64,000 nt of DNA, taken from positions 620,001 through 684,000 of the forward strand of contig NZ_FNJV01000002.1 of assembly GCF_900103125.1 (NCBI RefSeq), written 5' to 3'. Shown piece by piece: positions 1 to 8,717 of this stretch (within the stretch, counting starts at the first letter, position 1; the number at the start of each line of letters is the position of its first letter). Origin of the DNA: Mucilaginibacter sp. OK268. Lineage in GTDB: Bacteria > Bacteroidota > Bacteroidia > Sphingobacteriales > Sphingobacteriaceae. Under the pieces are notes generated by a model that was not told the DNA's origin, did no database searches, and worked only from the letters and a program-made list of their open reading frames with translations. Position numbers and translations under genes: made by a program.

Positions 1-2299
1 TAGCATTATTTGCAGTAAGCCACCCTTTATCAAAACCTTCCATCATATACTGATGCGTTATTTTATTGGGGTTAAAGAAATTTAAGGCGGCAAATTCAAT
101 GGTGAACACATTTTCGCTGTGGTTCAGCGTTATTTCCTGTGTGGCCGAAATTGCTTTAGATAATACGACATGGCCGTCAACTTCTTCATTGGCTGCTATA
201 CTTTTGTTGAATAGCTGAAAATCGGTGAAAATTAATTTAGGCTCATCTATATTCGTATGTATACTCTGTGGGTCAAAAATATTGAAGCCGTGCGAGCCAC
301 CAAATACCAATTCCTCTTTACTGGTTTTTAAAGCTGCATTTACAGTGAACTCTCTGCCCTGCAGGCCATCTGTTTCATCAAAGCTTTCAAATTGAAACTT
401 ATAGGTGCCATTGCCTGGTGTCAATGTTATCCGGCCCAGCCCTTTTGATGTACTTAGCCACATGGCCCCCCTGTTATCTTCCAATACATTCAAAACCTGG
501 TTGTCGGGCAACCCGTCCTTTTTTGTCAGCGAGATAAAACGATTGGTTTCAGGGTTTAATATGCTCAGTCCGTCTCTTGTTGCTATCCACATCAGGCCGC
601 GGCTGTCCTGCGTGATATTATGGATGTCATCATTGATCAAACTGTTAGGGTCGCTTTTCTTTTTACTATAATGTATAACGCGACGTCCATTTTTTAATAT
701 TTTATCTATCCCCAAATATCCTCCTACCCAGAGATTACCTTTGGTGTCTTCAAAGAGTGCGGATATATATAGCGACCTGATATCCGTTTGCTTAAAGGGA
801 GGCGAAAATATTTTTTTGTCTCTGTCAAATATTTGCAAACCTGCCGCAAAAGTACCTATCCATAACCGGTTTGATGAATCTTCCAGAATATTCCACACCC
901 GGTCATCAGCAATGCTCGTGGGCACCTTGCCATTATGTTTGTAGTGAATAAATTTCCTTCCGTCAAAATGATCCAGCCCCCCAAAATAGGTGCCTATCCA
1001 TAGTTGTTGATCATGGTCGATACATAAGCTTACAATAATATCACTGCTGAGGCTGTTCGGGTTTCCCGGATCGTGTTTATACTGGGTAAACTTGCCTGTT
1101 TTGCGATCAAAATAAATTAAACCGCCTCCATTGGTCCCAATCCATAAATTACCGTTTTTATCCTCAGCGAATTGATTAACATCTTCAAAACTAAGACTCC
1201 GGGGATCTGAGGCAAAGTGCCTGTACAGCGGGAACCTGATAATATTTTTATGATAATAACTTACCCCCTCTCTAAGCGTACGGGCCCACATAATGCCTTT
1301 GTTGTCTTTGTAAAGCGCAACAGTGTTCTGTCCTAACGATTTTGCGTCATCTTCCCTGTTCAGTAGATAAGTAATTTTTCCGCTTTTTTTATCCAATAAA
1401 TTTATTCCGCCATGATCAGTGGAGATCCACATAAGACCGTCGTCGGCCTGAATAATGTCAGTGATGTTGTTCGATGTAAGCGGTGTTTCTGACGATTCTT
1501 TTGTGATGTACCGAAACCGCCCCGTACGGCGGCTGTAATAATAGATGCCGGAATCCATATTGGGGTTAAACACCCAGAGATCGCCTTCACTGTCAATAGT
1601 TATCGAGTAGTCTCTACCCCTGCTATTGGCAGCTTTTTTAAAAATATCGGTATGGTACGTAATTGCATTACGTTTTACATCCAATAGCTCTACTACGCCG
1701 TCGTCATAAGCAAGCCATAAATTGCCGCTTGCATCCTGCACCATGTCTGTAATAGAACTTGAATATAATGATGGGTTGGAATTATGGTGATGATAATAAC
1801 GCGTGGCAGTTTTTTTTAGCTCATTATACCTGTAAAGGCCTGAATCGGGACACAAAAACCAGAAGTCGCCTTTCCCGTTGTGGAGCATTTTGGAAACGAA
1901 CGGATTCTCCGGAAGTTTGCAAGCATGGAGCACTGACGATACGTCATTGTTAAACTGCTCCGTTTCGGGGTCATAAAAGGAATATCCAGCTGGGGTTATT
2001 ACCCATAATTTTTTGTCGGGGCCTTCACAAATATTAGTTATGTAATCATCATTAACGGAGTTTTTATTATTTACATCGTGCTTAAATACTTTAAAAGTAT
2101 AACCGTCATAACGGTTAAGGCCCGAAGCCGTGCCGAACCACATGAAGCCTTTGGGATCTTTAAATATGCAATTAACCTTGTTGTGAGATAACCCGTTGCT
2201 TATATTGAGCCGTGAAAACTGGTACTGGCTGTTTTGCGCAAAATTGTTCGTGTAAGCAAAAAACAACACTGAAACGACAATATAAAGTTTTACACGCAT
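1..2299 (-). CDS. Hybrid two-component sensor, N-terminal part (cut by window edge)
   Basis: The reading frame is open from an ATG at 2299 to base 2, so 766 codons are visible and the C-terminal half lies outside. The protein starts with a signal peptide (MRVKLYIVVSVLFFAYTNNF, then AQ). A long series of two-component regulator propeller repeats follows; the first reads DPKGFMWFGTASGLNRYDGY, and later copies such as DNKGIMWA continue through the frame. The last visible residues (THQYMMEGFDKGW) match the start of a Y_Y_Y domain, which normally ends the periplasmic sensor of hybrid (HTCS) regulators. Kinase, receiver and AraC-type output domains are expected beyond the edge but not seen. The gene diverges from a GH5 glucanase, so I infer that it senses a plant-polysaccharide fragment and controls that enzyme. 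Confidence 0.88.
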   Translation of the reverse strand, partial: MRVKLYIVVSVLFFAYTNNFAQNSQYQFSRLNISNGLSHNKVNCIFKDPKGFMWFGTASGLNRYDGYTFKVFKHDVNNKNSVNDDYITNICEGPDKKLWVITPAGYSFYDPETEQFNNDVSSVLHACKLPENPFVSKMLHNGKGDFWFLCPDSGLYRYNELKKTATRYYHHHNSNPSLYSSSITDMVQDASGNLWLAYDDGVVELLDVKRNAITYHTDIFKKAANSRGRDYSITIDSEGDLWVFNPNMDSGIYYYSRRTGRFRYITKESSETPLTSNNITDIIQADDGLMWISTDHGGINLLDKKSGKITYLLNREDDAKSLGQNTVALYKDNKGIMWARTLREGVSYYHKNIIRFPLYRHFASDPRSLSFEDVNQFAEDKNGNLWIGTNGGGLIYFDRKTGKFTQYKHDPGNPNSLSSDIIVSLCIDHDQQLWIGTYFGGLDHFDGRKFIHYKHNGKVPTSIADDRVWNILEDSSNRLWIGTFAAGLQIFDRDKKIFSPPFKQTDIRSLYISALFEDTKGNLWVGGYLGIDKILKNGRRVIHYSKKKSDPNSLINDDIHNITQDSRGLMWIATRDGLSILNPETNRFISLTKKDGLPDNQVLNVLEDNRGAMWLSTSKGLGRITLTPGNGTYKFQFESFDETDGLQGREFTVNAALKTSKEELVFGGSHGFNIFDPQSIHTNIDEPKLIFTDFQLFNKSIAANEEVDGHVVLSKAISATQEITLNHSENVFTIEFAALNFFNPNKITHQYMMEGFDKGWLTANNA

Positions 2300-3183
2300 T
2301 AAAATTTAGTTGAGATCTTCGAAATCAGGAGCCTGGCCCTTGGCAAGCCGGTACACCTAGATAGCATAAAAGTAAGATAAATTCCTAATTAAAGAGATAA
2401 AAGTGGCAATTCCTTATCTAATCACCAGAAGATAAATAACCGGCCTCTGAAGCAAACGAGCTGCCGATGCTATGGTACGGGCCATGCCTGAACTTACAGT
2501 AAAATAAAGCTTGTTACAGGTTGTCGTTTAGGAGGATATCCGGATCATCCGGTTAAAAAAAGCAGCGACACGCCCTTAGTCACAGTTTTTGAAATGATTA
2601 ACATTTATTTCCGACACCATTTTTATCAATTTATTTCAAATAAGGTGGCTGTTTATATAAAACCTTATAGATTCCATGTTTTTTTGATAAATTAACATTT
2701 AACACCCTATTTTCTAACTTTTATCTCCCATCATTAAATTATCTCTTCTGTAGTTTTACTAATCAATTAATAAACCTGGTACCAATTCAACTATTGCTAA
2801 CTAAAACATGCCCGTTGCTCCAACCGCTGTATTATGTTGACTTTAATTGCATTGATTTCATTAATTGTCCTTCTGCATCGAAAAACAAGATTAACCAATT
2901 AAACTAATAAACCGGTTCAGGCCCGTTTTATCCTATCGAAAAATGAAACTAATGTTAAACTCCGCCTTATGCGGAATGGCTACTGCCTTATTATTATTTT
3001 TTTTTATACCTCGTTGGCTAAAGGCAGTTATCAACACAACTGCCTATACCAATAGCTATATAAACCTCAAAGGTAATGACAAATATATCCTCGTTCTGCC
3101 TCGCTGTCTGACACTTTCACACGCAATTAACCAATTTATTAATAGCGGCAGATTTAAATATCGCCAACCTAACCAATTTTTTT
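2300..3183. other. Divergent intergenic region, sensor/GH5
   Basis: This 884-base AT-rich gap separates the sensor gene from the GH5 gene and must hold both promoters. A small hairpin (TCCGC-CTTAT-GCGGA) lies near 2958. The open frame at 2943-3275 runs out of frame into the GH5 gene and has no convincing protein character. I see no RNA gene or repeat family here. The length would suit binding sites for the hybrid regulator, but none could be identified by eye. Confidence 0.5.
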
Positions 3184-4881
3184 ATGAAGAAAACTTTAAG
3201 CTATTTTTTATGCATTCTTGCAATCCCGGCATTGACAAGATGCACGAAGCAACAAATCGCTTCTCCGGACGTTAAACCGCTTGCTAAAACGAGCACCAAA
3301 ACGCTGACAGCCACCAGTTATCCGAGTTACAACATTTCACCACTACCACCCGATCAAACCGGCGTTTCCAGTACGGCAACTCAGCTTGCTGCAAAGTTCC
3401 AGTTAGGTTGGAACATTGGTAACACATTGGAGGCAATAGGCGGCGAAACCGCCTGGGGCAACCCTACGGTAACCCAGGCGCTAATTGATCAGGTTAAAAG
3501 AAGCGGTTTCACCGCCGTTCGTATCCCCTGCAGCTGGGACCAGTATGCTAATCAAACCACGGCCCAAATTCAGCAAACCTGGCTTGATAGGGTTAAGCAG
3601 GTTGTTCAGTATTGCGTTAACGATGATTTGTACGTAATATTAAATATACACTGGGATGGCGGGTGGCTGGAGAACAATTGTACTACCAGCGCACAGGCAG
3701 CAGTTAATGCCAAACAAAAGGCTTTTTGGGAACAGATAGCGACCCAAATGCGTGGTTTTGACGAGCATGTGATTTTTGCTAGCGCCAATGAACCCGCTGT
3801 ATCAGATGCTACAGGGATGGGGGTGCTGCTTTCTTATCATCAAACATTTGTTAATGCGGTAAGATCAACCGGTGGCCACAACAGTTACCGGGTGCTGCTT
3901 ATCCAGGGTCCATCTACAAATATCGACTACTCAAATACTTTAATGAATACCCTTCCCACCGATCCAGCCGCCAACCGCCTGATGGTTGAAGTACACTATT
4001 ACACTCCCTTTAATTTTGCCGGTTTAACCGCCGACGCAAGCTGGGGCAATATGGCCTATTATTGGGGCAATGGATACCACTCTACAACCGATGCTTCACG
4101 AAATGCCACCTCAGGCGACGAGTCAGATGCCCCCGCGGAATTTCCGCTCATGAAGACAAAGTTCATTGATAAAGGTATCCCGGTAATATTGGGAGAATAT
4201 GGCGCTATCCGCAGGTTTCAAACGCTTACGGGCGATGCATTAACTTTACATCAGGCCGGCAGGGCTTATTATATTAATTACATTACACATCAGGCGTTGA
4301 AATATGGCTTGCTTCCATTTTATTTTGATGATGGATCGCAGGGAAATAATGCGTTCAGACTTATTAACAGGCAAACCAACGGAGTTGCCGACCAGCAAGG
4401 TTTAGCCGCGGTGGCACAAGGCGCGCAAAACGGTACATCATCAACCATCCAGGTTGGGCAAGTTTACCAGATTTATAACAGGAACAGCTTTAAAGCCCTG
4501 GAAATTGCTGGCTGGGGTACTGCAAATCAATCGCCGGCCGGCCAATGGGAATATTTAGCCGGCGCAAACCAGCAATTTAAAATTGAAGATGCGGGAGGCG
4601 GTTACTACCGGTTAACCCCTATGCATGCCACCGGAAAATGTTTGGAAATGTATGGCTTTGGCACAGGTAATGGAGGGCAGGTAGATTTATGGGATTACAA
4701 CGGCGGTGCAAACCAAAAATGGTCGATTCAGATAACCGACAACGGATATTATAAAATTATCAATGCAAACAGCGGAATAGTTTTGGATGTTGCAGCATCT
4801 TCGCTCAATAATGGCGGTGCACTTGAACAATGGACCTACTCTGGAGGCCGTAATCAGCAATGGGGATTTGTGAAAATATAA
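3184..4881 (+). CDS. Secreted GH5 endoglucanase with C-terminal ricin-type lectin domain
   Basis: The 565-residue protein starts with a signal sequence ending near Cys20 (ALTRC). Arg at -1 makes this a poor lipobox, so it may be a lipoprotein or simply secreted. The catalytic domain (about 65-400) has the GH5 landmarks in order: GWNIGNTLEA, RIPCSWDQY, NIHWDGGW, the acid/base motif ANEP (Glu203), VEVHYYTPFNF and the nucleophile motif LGEYG (Glu338). Residues about 425-565 form a ricin B-like carbohydrate-binding domain with three W-Y-(A/S)-G-(A/G)-x-N-Q repeats ending in QQF, QKW and QQW. Family knowledge points to a beta-1,4-glucan or xyloglucan endo-hydrolase; the substrate is not settled by sequence. 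It diverges from the hybrid sensor and has no SusC/SusD pair beside it. Confidence 0.93.
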   Translation: MKKTLSYFLCILAIPALTRCTKQQIASPDVKPLAKTSTKTLTATSYPSYNISPLPPDQTGVSSTATQLAAKFQLGWNIGNTLEAIGGETAWGNPTVTQALIDQVKRSGFTAVRIPCSWDQYANQTTAQIQQTWLDRVKQVVQYCVNDDLYVILNIHWDGGWLENNCTTSAQAAVNAKQKAFWEQIATQMRGFDEHVIFASANEPAVSDATGMGVLLSYHQTFVNAVRSTGGHNSYRVLLIQGPSTNIDYSNTLMNTLPTDPAANRLMVEVHYYTPFNFAGLTADASWGNMAYYWGNGYHSTTDASRNATSGDESDAPAEFPLMKTKFIDKGIPVILGEYGAIRRFQTLTGDALTLHQAGRAYYINYITHQALKYGLLPFYFDDGSQGNNAFRLINRQTNGVADQQGLAAVAQGAQNGTSSTIQVGQVYQIYNRNSFKALEIAGWGTANQSPAGQWEYLAGANQQFKIEDAGGGYYRLTPMHATGKCLEMYGFGTGNGGQVDLWDYNGGANQKWSIQITDNGYYKIINANSGIVLDVAASSLNNGGALEQWTYSGGRNQQWGFVKI

Positions 4882-4991
4882 GATAAATATAAAGCAATTA
4901 AGTCATTTCACTAATTGTCAAAATCTCTAATGCCTCTGTTTTAAATGAGGTGTTAGAGATTTTCTTGAAAGTACTGTTATATTGACTATCA

Positions 4992-5266
4992 TTAAGCTAA
5001 ATCAGGGAGTTTAAATTCCTCGGCAAGAAATTTCATGTCATCCTCATCTATGTAAGTATTATACTGCGTTTGCCGAAACAGTAGATGAGGCTGGATCCTT
5101 TTGTAGTGAAACAACGAGCTGCCCCCTATTCGTCTGATAAACTCTTCAAGTTCCTCCCGTGTGATCAATACCAGCCAGCCATTACCGGATTCTGAATCAT
5201 GATGATCGTTTTTATAACCGGGGTCTGGCTGATCAGTTCTACAATACTAACTAATGCTGTTTTCAT
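4992..5266 (-). pseudogene. Small hypothetical gene with a frameshift
   Basis: An ATG at 5266, just after the Old Yellow Enzyme stop, opens MKTALVSIVELISQTP and then stops early (TGA) in that frame. From about 5220 another frame continues without interruption to a TAA at 4992, reading DPGYKNDHHDSESGNGWLV and ending with EEFKLPDLA. Joining both gives an acidic protein of about 90 residues that I do not recognise. The second frame has no start codon of its own near the junction, so a one-base loss (or two-base gain) near 5220 best explains it. It would be the last gene of the NmrA-Old Yellow Enzyme transcript. A sequencing error is possible. Confidence 0.55.
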
Positions 5267-5269
5267 GTC

Positions 5270-6352
5270 TTAATTATTCAAAGATGGATAATCAATATAA
5301 CCTTGCGCGCCGCCGCCAAACATTGTCGCCCTGTCAGGCTGATTGAGTTCGGCATCTAACTCAAAACGTTTCGGCAAGTCAGGATTGGCTAAAAATAGCG
5401 TGCCAAATGAAACGAGTTTGGCGATGTCTTTTTCCAATTCTGTTTCAGCAGATGCTTTGTCATAACCTGCATTGGCAATAACGGTTTGCTTTATTCTACT
5501 GCCGAATAAAGCAATTTCATCATCCGCCGGATAGTGAGCAGGCGATGGAAAGTATGGGCTGCGCTTCATCAGCTCCACATAAGCGAAGTTGAGTTTATTC
5601 AATTCCTCAATTAAATAAGTGTAGGTTCCGGTGGGATCATCCAAAACCATATCACCATATGGGTGGAAAGGTGAAAGTTTTATGCCAACTTTATCGCCGC
5701 CAACCACATCGATCAGTTCCTGCATCACCTCCAGCACGAAACGGACCTTATTGGGAATGCTGCCTCCGTAGTCATCGGTTCTTTGGTTGGCGCTTTCTGC
5801 CAGGAACTGGCTCGGTAAATAACCGTTTGCTGCATGCAATTCTACTCCATCAAAGCCGGCCTCGATCGCGTTTTTGGCAGCCTGCCCATAATCCCTGATC
5901 GTTTGTTGGATCTCTGCAACGGTGATTTCCTGAGGCGTTTCATAGTCCTTCGCACCTTGTGACGTGAAATGCTGCGCGCCTGTGATCGGTCGTGCAGAAG
6001 GAGCCAGCGGTAATTTGCCATTCCGGTCAATAGAATGACCTGCACGACCGGTATGCCACAGTTGGGCAACGATCAGGCCGCCATGCGCATGAACGGCTTG
6101 GGTAACTTTCTTCCAGGCAGTGATCTGTTCAGGGGCATAGATCCCCGGCGTTAATGGACTGCCGGTAGCTTCCTCACTGATCCGGATGGCCTCAGTAAAC
6201 ATCATCCCGGCACTGGCTCTTTGCGTATAGTATTGAACGGTCGTATCGCCTACCACACCGTTTAAGTCAGCCCGGCTCCTGGTCATAGCCGACATCACCA
6301 TGCTGTTCTTTAAGGTTAGTTTTCCTAAAGTTGCTTTTCCCAATAATTTCAT
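5270..6352 (-). CDS. Old Yellow Enzyme family NADH:flavin oxidoreductase
   Basis: The 360-residue protein has the usual length of the NemA/XenA-type ene-reductases. Visible motifs are SAMTRSRA near the N-terminus, QLWHTGRAGH, the substrate-binding HAANGYLPSQFL, the NQRTDDYGGS loop and the C-terminal FMN-site sequence FLANPDLPKRF. These enzymes bind FMN in a TIM barrel and use NAD(P)H to reduce activated C=C bonds, quinones or nitro-esters in the cytoplasm. It follows the NmrA-like gene by 36 bases with no promoter between, so the two are probably co-transcribed from the operator-bearing promoter at 7322-7368. The context suggests a reductive response to electrophiles. Confidence 0.93.
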   Translation of the reverse strand: MKLLGKATLGKLTLKNSMVMSAMTRSRADLNGVVGDTTVQYYTQRASAGMMFTEAIRISEEATGSPLTPGIYAPEQITAWKKVTQAVHAHGGLIVAQLWHTGRAGHSIDRNGKLPLAPSARPITGAQHFTSQGAKDYETPQEITVAEIQQTIRDYGQAAKNAIEAGFDGVELHAANGYLPSQFLAESANQRTDDYGGSIPNKVRFVLEVMQELIDVVGGDKVGIKLSPFHPYGDMVLDDPTGTYTYLIEELNKLNFAYVELMKRSPYFPSPAHYPADDEIALFGSRIKQTVIANAGYDKASAETELEKDIAKLVSFGTLFLANPDLPKRFELDAELNQPDRATMFGGGAQGYIDYPSLNN

Positions 6353-6388
6353 GATTTTAATTTTTTATGTTACTAATTATGTATTGTT

Positions 6389-7282
6389 TTATAAATTGTA
6401 GGCAGGCAGATAAACCTGGTTGACAAAATCTTCTGCCGTTGTTGGCGTAGTCGTTGAAACCTCTCTTTTTTGATAATTCATGAAGCCGGTTTTAATCGCG
6501 GTGCCCATTTCAAGCAGGTTATCGACAAAATCTTCTGAAAAGCCGTTGCTTAAAAAGGTTTGCTTGATCTGCTGAACGGGTACCTGCACATAAGGCAGCT
6601 CAGGCTGGCCAATAGCTTTGCCTATCAAGGTGGTAAACTCCCTGTAGGTATAATCTCTTGGCCCCATCACCGCCTGCACACTTTTACCACTGAAGTCGAG
6701 GCTGGCTAAATGTCCGGCTGCTATCTTTGCCACGTCCTGAGTAGCCACCATCGGTATGGCATGATCACCGGCCGCTGCTGTACCATTGATACCCTTATTC
6801 TTAACGAGGCCTATTGTTCTCAGGAAATTTTCCATAAAATAGGCAGAACGGATATGCAATACATTAACACCGTCCAACTGATTTAACCTGACTTCCTGTT
6901 CGCCGGTACCCGCCATGATCCCGTTGCCCTCGTGCATATGCGAGCCAAGACTGCTCATGTTGACAATGTGTTTGATGCCGGAATCTTCGATGGCTTTGAT
7001 CAGCGTACCGGTAACCATCCGTTGGTAAGCCCTGGTATTCTCCGCCTTAACATTGTCAGGCAATAAGATGAATGCGCTATCGGCGTTACTGAATGCGTTG
7101 GTTAGTGTTTGCACATCTGTAATGTCGCCAGCAATAATTTCCGCACCCAAAGCGCGATGTTTTTCTAACTTGTCTGTGTGCCTGGCGATCAGGGTTACCT
7201 GATGTCCTTCGTTTAAAAGGATCTCGGATATTTTACTGCCTACTGTTCCGGTGGCGCCGAGTATGACTATTTTCTTTTTCAT
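6389..7282 (-). CDS. NmrA-like NAD(P)-binding oxidoreductase
   Basis: The 297-residue protein starts with a Rossmann dinucleotide motif, KIVILGATGTVGSKI (GxxGxxG), followed by RHTDKLEKHRALGAEIIAGD, typical of atypical short-chain dehydrogenases of the NmrA/QOR2 group. The middle part NMSSLGSHMHEG and HIRSAYFMENFL fit that group. Members reduce quinones or act as NADP(H) sensors; which applies here cannot be told. It is the first gene of the unit 7282-4992 and its ATG lies 40 bases downstream of a predicted -7 box, in a promoter that carries the shared operator. Confidence 0.9.
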   Translation of the reverse strand: MKKKIVILGATGTVGSKISEILLNEGHQVTLIARHTDKLEKHRALGAEIIAGDITDVQTLTNAFSNADSAFILLPDNVKAENTRAYQRMVTGTLIKAIEDSGIKHIVNMSSLGSHMHEGNGIMAGTGEQEVRLNQLDGVNVLHIRSAYFMENFLRTIGLVKNKGINGTAAAGDHAIPMVATQDVAKIAAGHLASLDFSGKSVQAVMGPRDYTYREFTTLIGKAIGQPELPYVQVPVQQIKQTFLSNGFSEDFVDNLLEMGTAIKTGFMNYQKREVSTTTPTTAEDFVNQVYLPAYNL

Positions 7283-7321
7283 GGTAGTATGATTAAATGT
7301 TGTTTTTGTTTAATTACTATA

Positions 7322-7368
7322 CAAAGATGTCGTGATTGAAAACCTAAAACTTGTATCAAATCACTGTT
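7322..7368 (-). promoter_or_regulatory. Promoter 1 of the AraC-linked regulon (shared operator)
   Basis: The 22-base operator lies at 7347-7368; its plus-strand core is ACTTGTATCAAATCACTG. It contains the short dyad TTG-TAT-CAA. The same 22 bases occur at 7941 and 9720. On the minus strand the operator's TTTG is followed after exactly 31 bases by a TTTG inside CATCTTTG (7322-7329), a near match to the Bacteroidota -7 box. The position just upstream of the core promoter suggests an activator site. The downstream genes are the NmrA-like reductase and the Old Yellow Enzyme. Confidence 0.7.
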
Positions 7369-7369
7369 C

Positions 7370-7888
7370 TTAATTCTGCTTCCAGGTGGTTCCGTTTTCC
7401 AGTTGGCCGCTCTCCAAATCATTTTTAATGATCGCCAAGGCGTCTTTCAGCATAGCATGCACTGCTTTCATCAGCACTAATTTTACGAACATCCTGGCAA
7501 AAAAATTGGTAGGTACGGCCCGGTAGGTCCATTCGATTTTGGTTTTGTTATCTCCCAGATCGGTGAACAGCCATGCACCTTCCAGTCGTTTCAGGAGAGC
7601 CGAAAGAACTTTCGAAGTGAAGTGCTCATTCTTGTAGGAAAATGACATTGGCGCGTTTATAGTGAGCAGGCTTTCTTGGGAGGTTGACCCGTCAGCAAAA
7701 TAAACTGTTCTTCGCAGCCCGGCTTTATTCCAGCCTTGTTTGACACTGGTGTCAATGATCGCCGGGATTATCGCGTTCCCGCGAAAGATGTGCACTAAAT
7801 TGACCGGGGCGATATAATTAAAAGCTTGATCAATGGGTGAGTCGATGATCACGACCACCGTTATTTCAGGGTTTTGTTGCGTTGTCAT
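7370..7888 (-). CDS. SRPBCC family protein
   Basis: I start this at the ATG at 7888 (MTTQQNPEITVVVIIDSP), giving 172 residues, instead of the longer frame, whose extra 18 residues would cover the predicted promoter. The sequence has the START/Bet v1-like pattern: a first strand with ID-SPIDQAFNYIAP, a central strand-rich region, KTKIEWTYRAVP, and a long amphipathic C-terminal helix ending in LKDALAIIKNDLES. Such folds bind hydrophobic ligands; the ligand is unknown. It has its own copy of the shared operator upstream and is followed by promoter 1, so it appears to be a single-gene unit of the regulon. Confidence 0.85.
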   Translation of the reverse strand: MTTQQNPEITVVVIIDSPIDQAFNYIAPVNLVHIFRGNAIIPAIIDTSVKQGWNKAGLRRTVYFADGSTSQESLLTINAPMSFSYKNEHFTSKVLSALLKRLEGAWLFTDLGDNKTKIEWTYRAVPTNFFARMFVKLVLMKAVHAMLKDALAIIKNDLESGQLENGTTWKQN

Positions 7889-7915
7889 TTGATGATGTTT
7901 TATTTGATTGCGATA

Positions 7916-7962
7916 CAAAGGTGCGCTGATCGCGCGTGACAAACTTGTATCAAATCACTGTT
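7916..7962 (-). promoter_or_regulatory. Promoter 2 of the AraC-linked regulon (shared operator)
   Basis: The operator occupies 7941-7962 and is identical over 22 bases to those at 7347 and 9720. On the minus strand its TTTG is again followed after 31 bases by the TTTG of CACCTTTG (7916-7923). It lies between the pirin stop and the SRPBCC start, so it drives the SRPBCC gene. Confidence 0.7.
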
Positions 7963-7966
7963 CTGA

Positions 7967-8716
7967 TTATCCGTGGAGATTGCCGCTGTACATGCCTCCG
8001 TCAAAATGAACCGCATATGTTTGGATAACGAATAAGAGGATGTCACTGGTTTCCGCTGCACGGAATGTTGGGCTTTCGTTTTCGATCAAAGCACTTTCCC
8101 CGGTGGCCAGGGTCGTATCATTGATGTTAATTTTGCCGTCAAATACATAAAGCAGGAAGGTGCAATTTTCAGCTGGTGCTTCTGGCAAAATGATCTCTTC
8201 GCCCTTTTCCAATCGCATATCCATGAGCCAGGTATTGCTTCTGATTTGCAATGGGTAATCATCGCCTTTGCCGGCTATTGTACGCCAAGTGTTTTCACTG
8301 TAAATTTCCGGCAAATTGTAAAATTGAACCCGGGATGGTAAACCGGTAGTTTCCGGCCGGATAAATATTTGCAGGCCTTCTAAAACGCCGCCTTCCTCCA
8401 GCACCCGCTCTTCGTGATAGAAACTGGCACCCGCATTCATCAACATTAAATTTTGATTGGAAATGGTACCAGTGTGACCTTCGGAATCTAAGTGTTTCAC
8501 CCGGCCACTACGTAAATAGGTAAGTATTTCGTCATCCCTGTGCGGGTGCATGGGAATCAGCGTTCCCGGGTTGATCCGAGCATGGTCTATTCTTCCTATA
8601 GTTGACAAGCCGGTATCGTGTAATTCAGGCCGGATAAGCCCGGGATATAAAATCTGAATGCCAAAGCCACCGTGCTGCTTACCATACTTGATGGTGTTAT
8701 CTATCTTGGTCAGCAT
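7967..8716 (-). CDS. Pirin family protein
   Basis: The 249-residue protein starts at ATG 8716, one base past the upstream stop; a TTG 15 bases earlier would overlap that gene and is less likely. The N-terminal cupin carries the pirin metal-site pattern IDHARINPGTLIPMHPHRDDEI and later HEERVLEEGGVLEGLQIFI, with His and Glu residues suited to an iron centre. The second half is the degenerate second cupin. Some pirins are quercetin dioxygenases and others act as redox sensors. Tight coupling to the quinone reductase gene supports a role in handling quinones or phenolics (inference). Confidence 0.92.
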   Translation of the reverse strand: MLTKIDNTIKYGKQHGGFGIQILYPGLIRPELHDTGLSTIGRIDHARINPGTLIPMHPHRDDEILTYLRSGRVKHLDSEGHTGTISNQNLMLMNAGASFYHEERVLEEGGVLEGLQIFIRPETTGLPSRVQFYNLPEIYSENTWRTIAGKGDDYPLQIRSNTWLMDMRLEKGEEIILPEAPAENCTFLLYVFDGKININDTTLATGESALIENESPTFRAAETSDILLFVIQTYAVHFDGGMYSGNLHG

Positions 8717-8717
8717 C

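Noticed and set aside
2943..3275. 110-codon plus-strand frame before the GH5 gene
   Set aside because: It runs out of frame into the GH5 coding region and its second half has no protein character; the GH5 start with signal peptide is far better supported.
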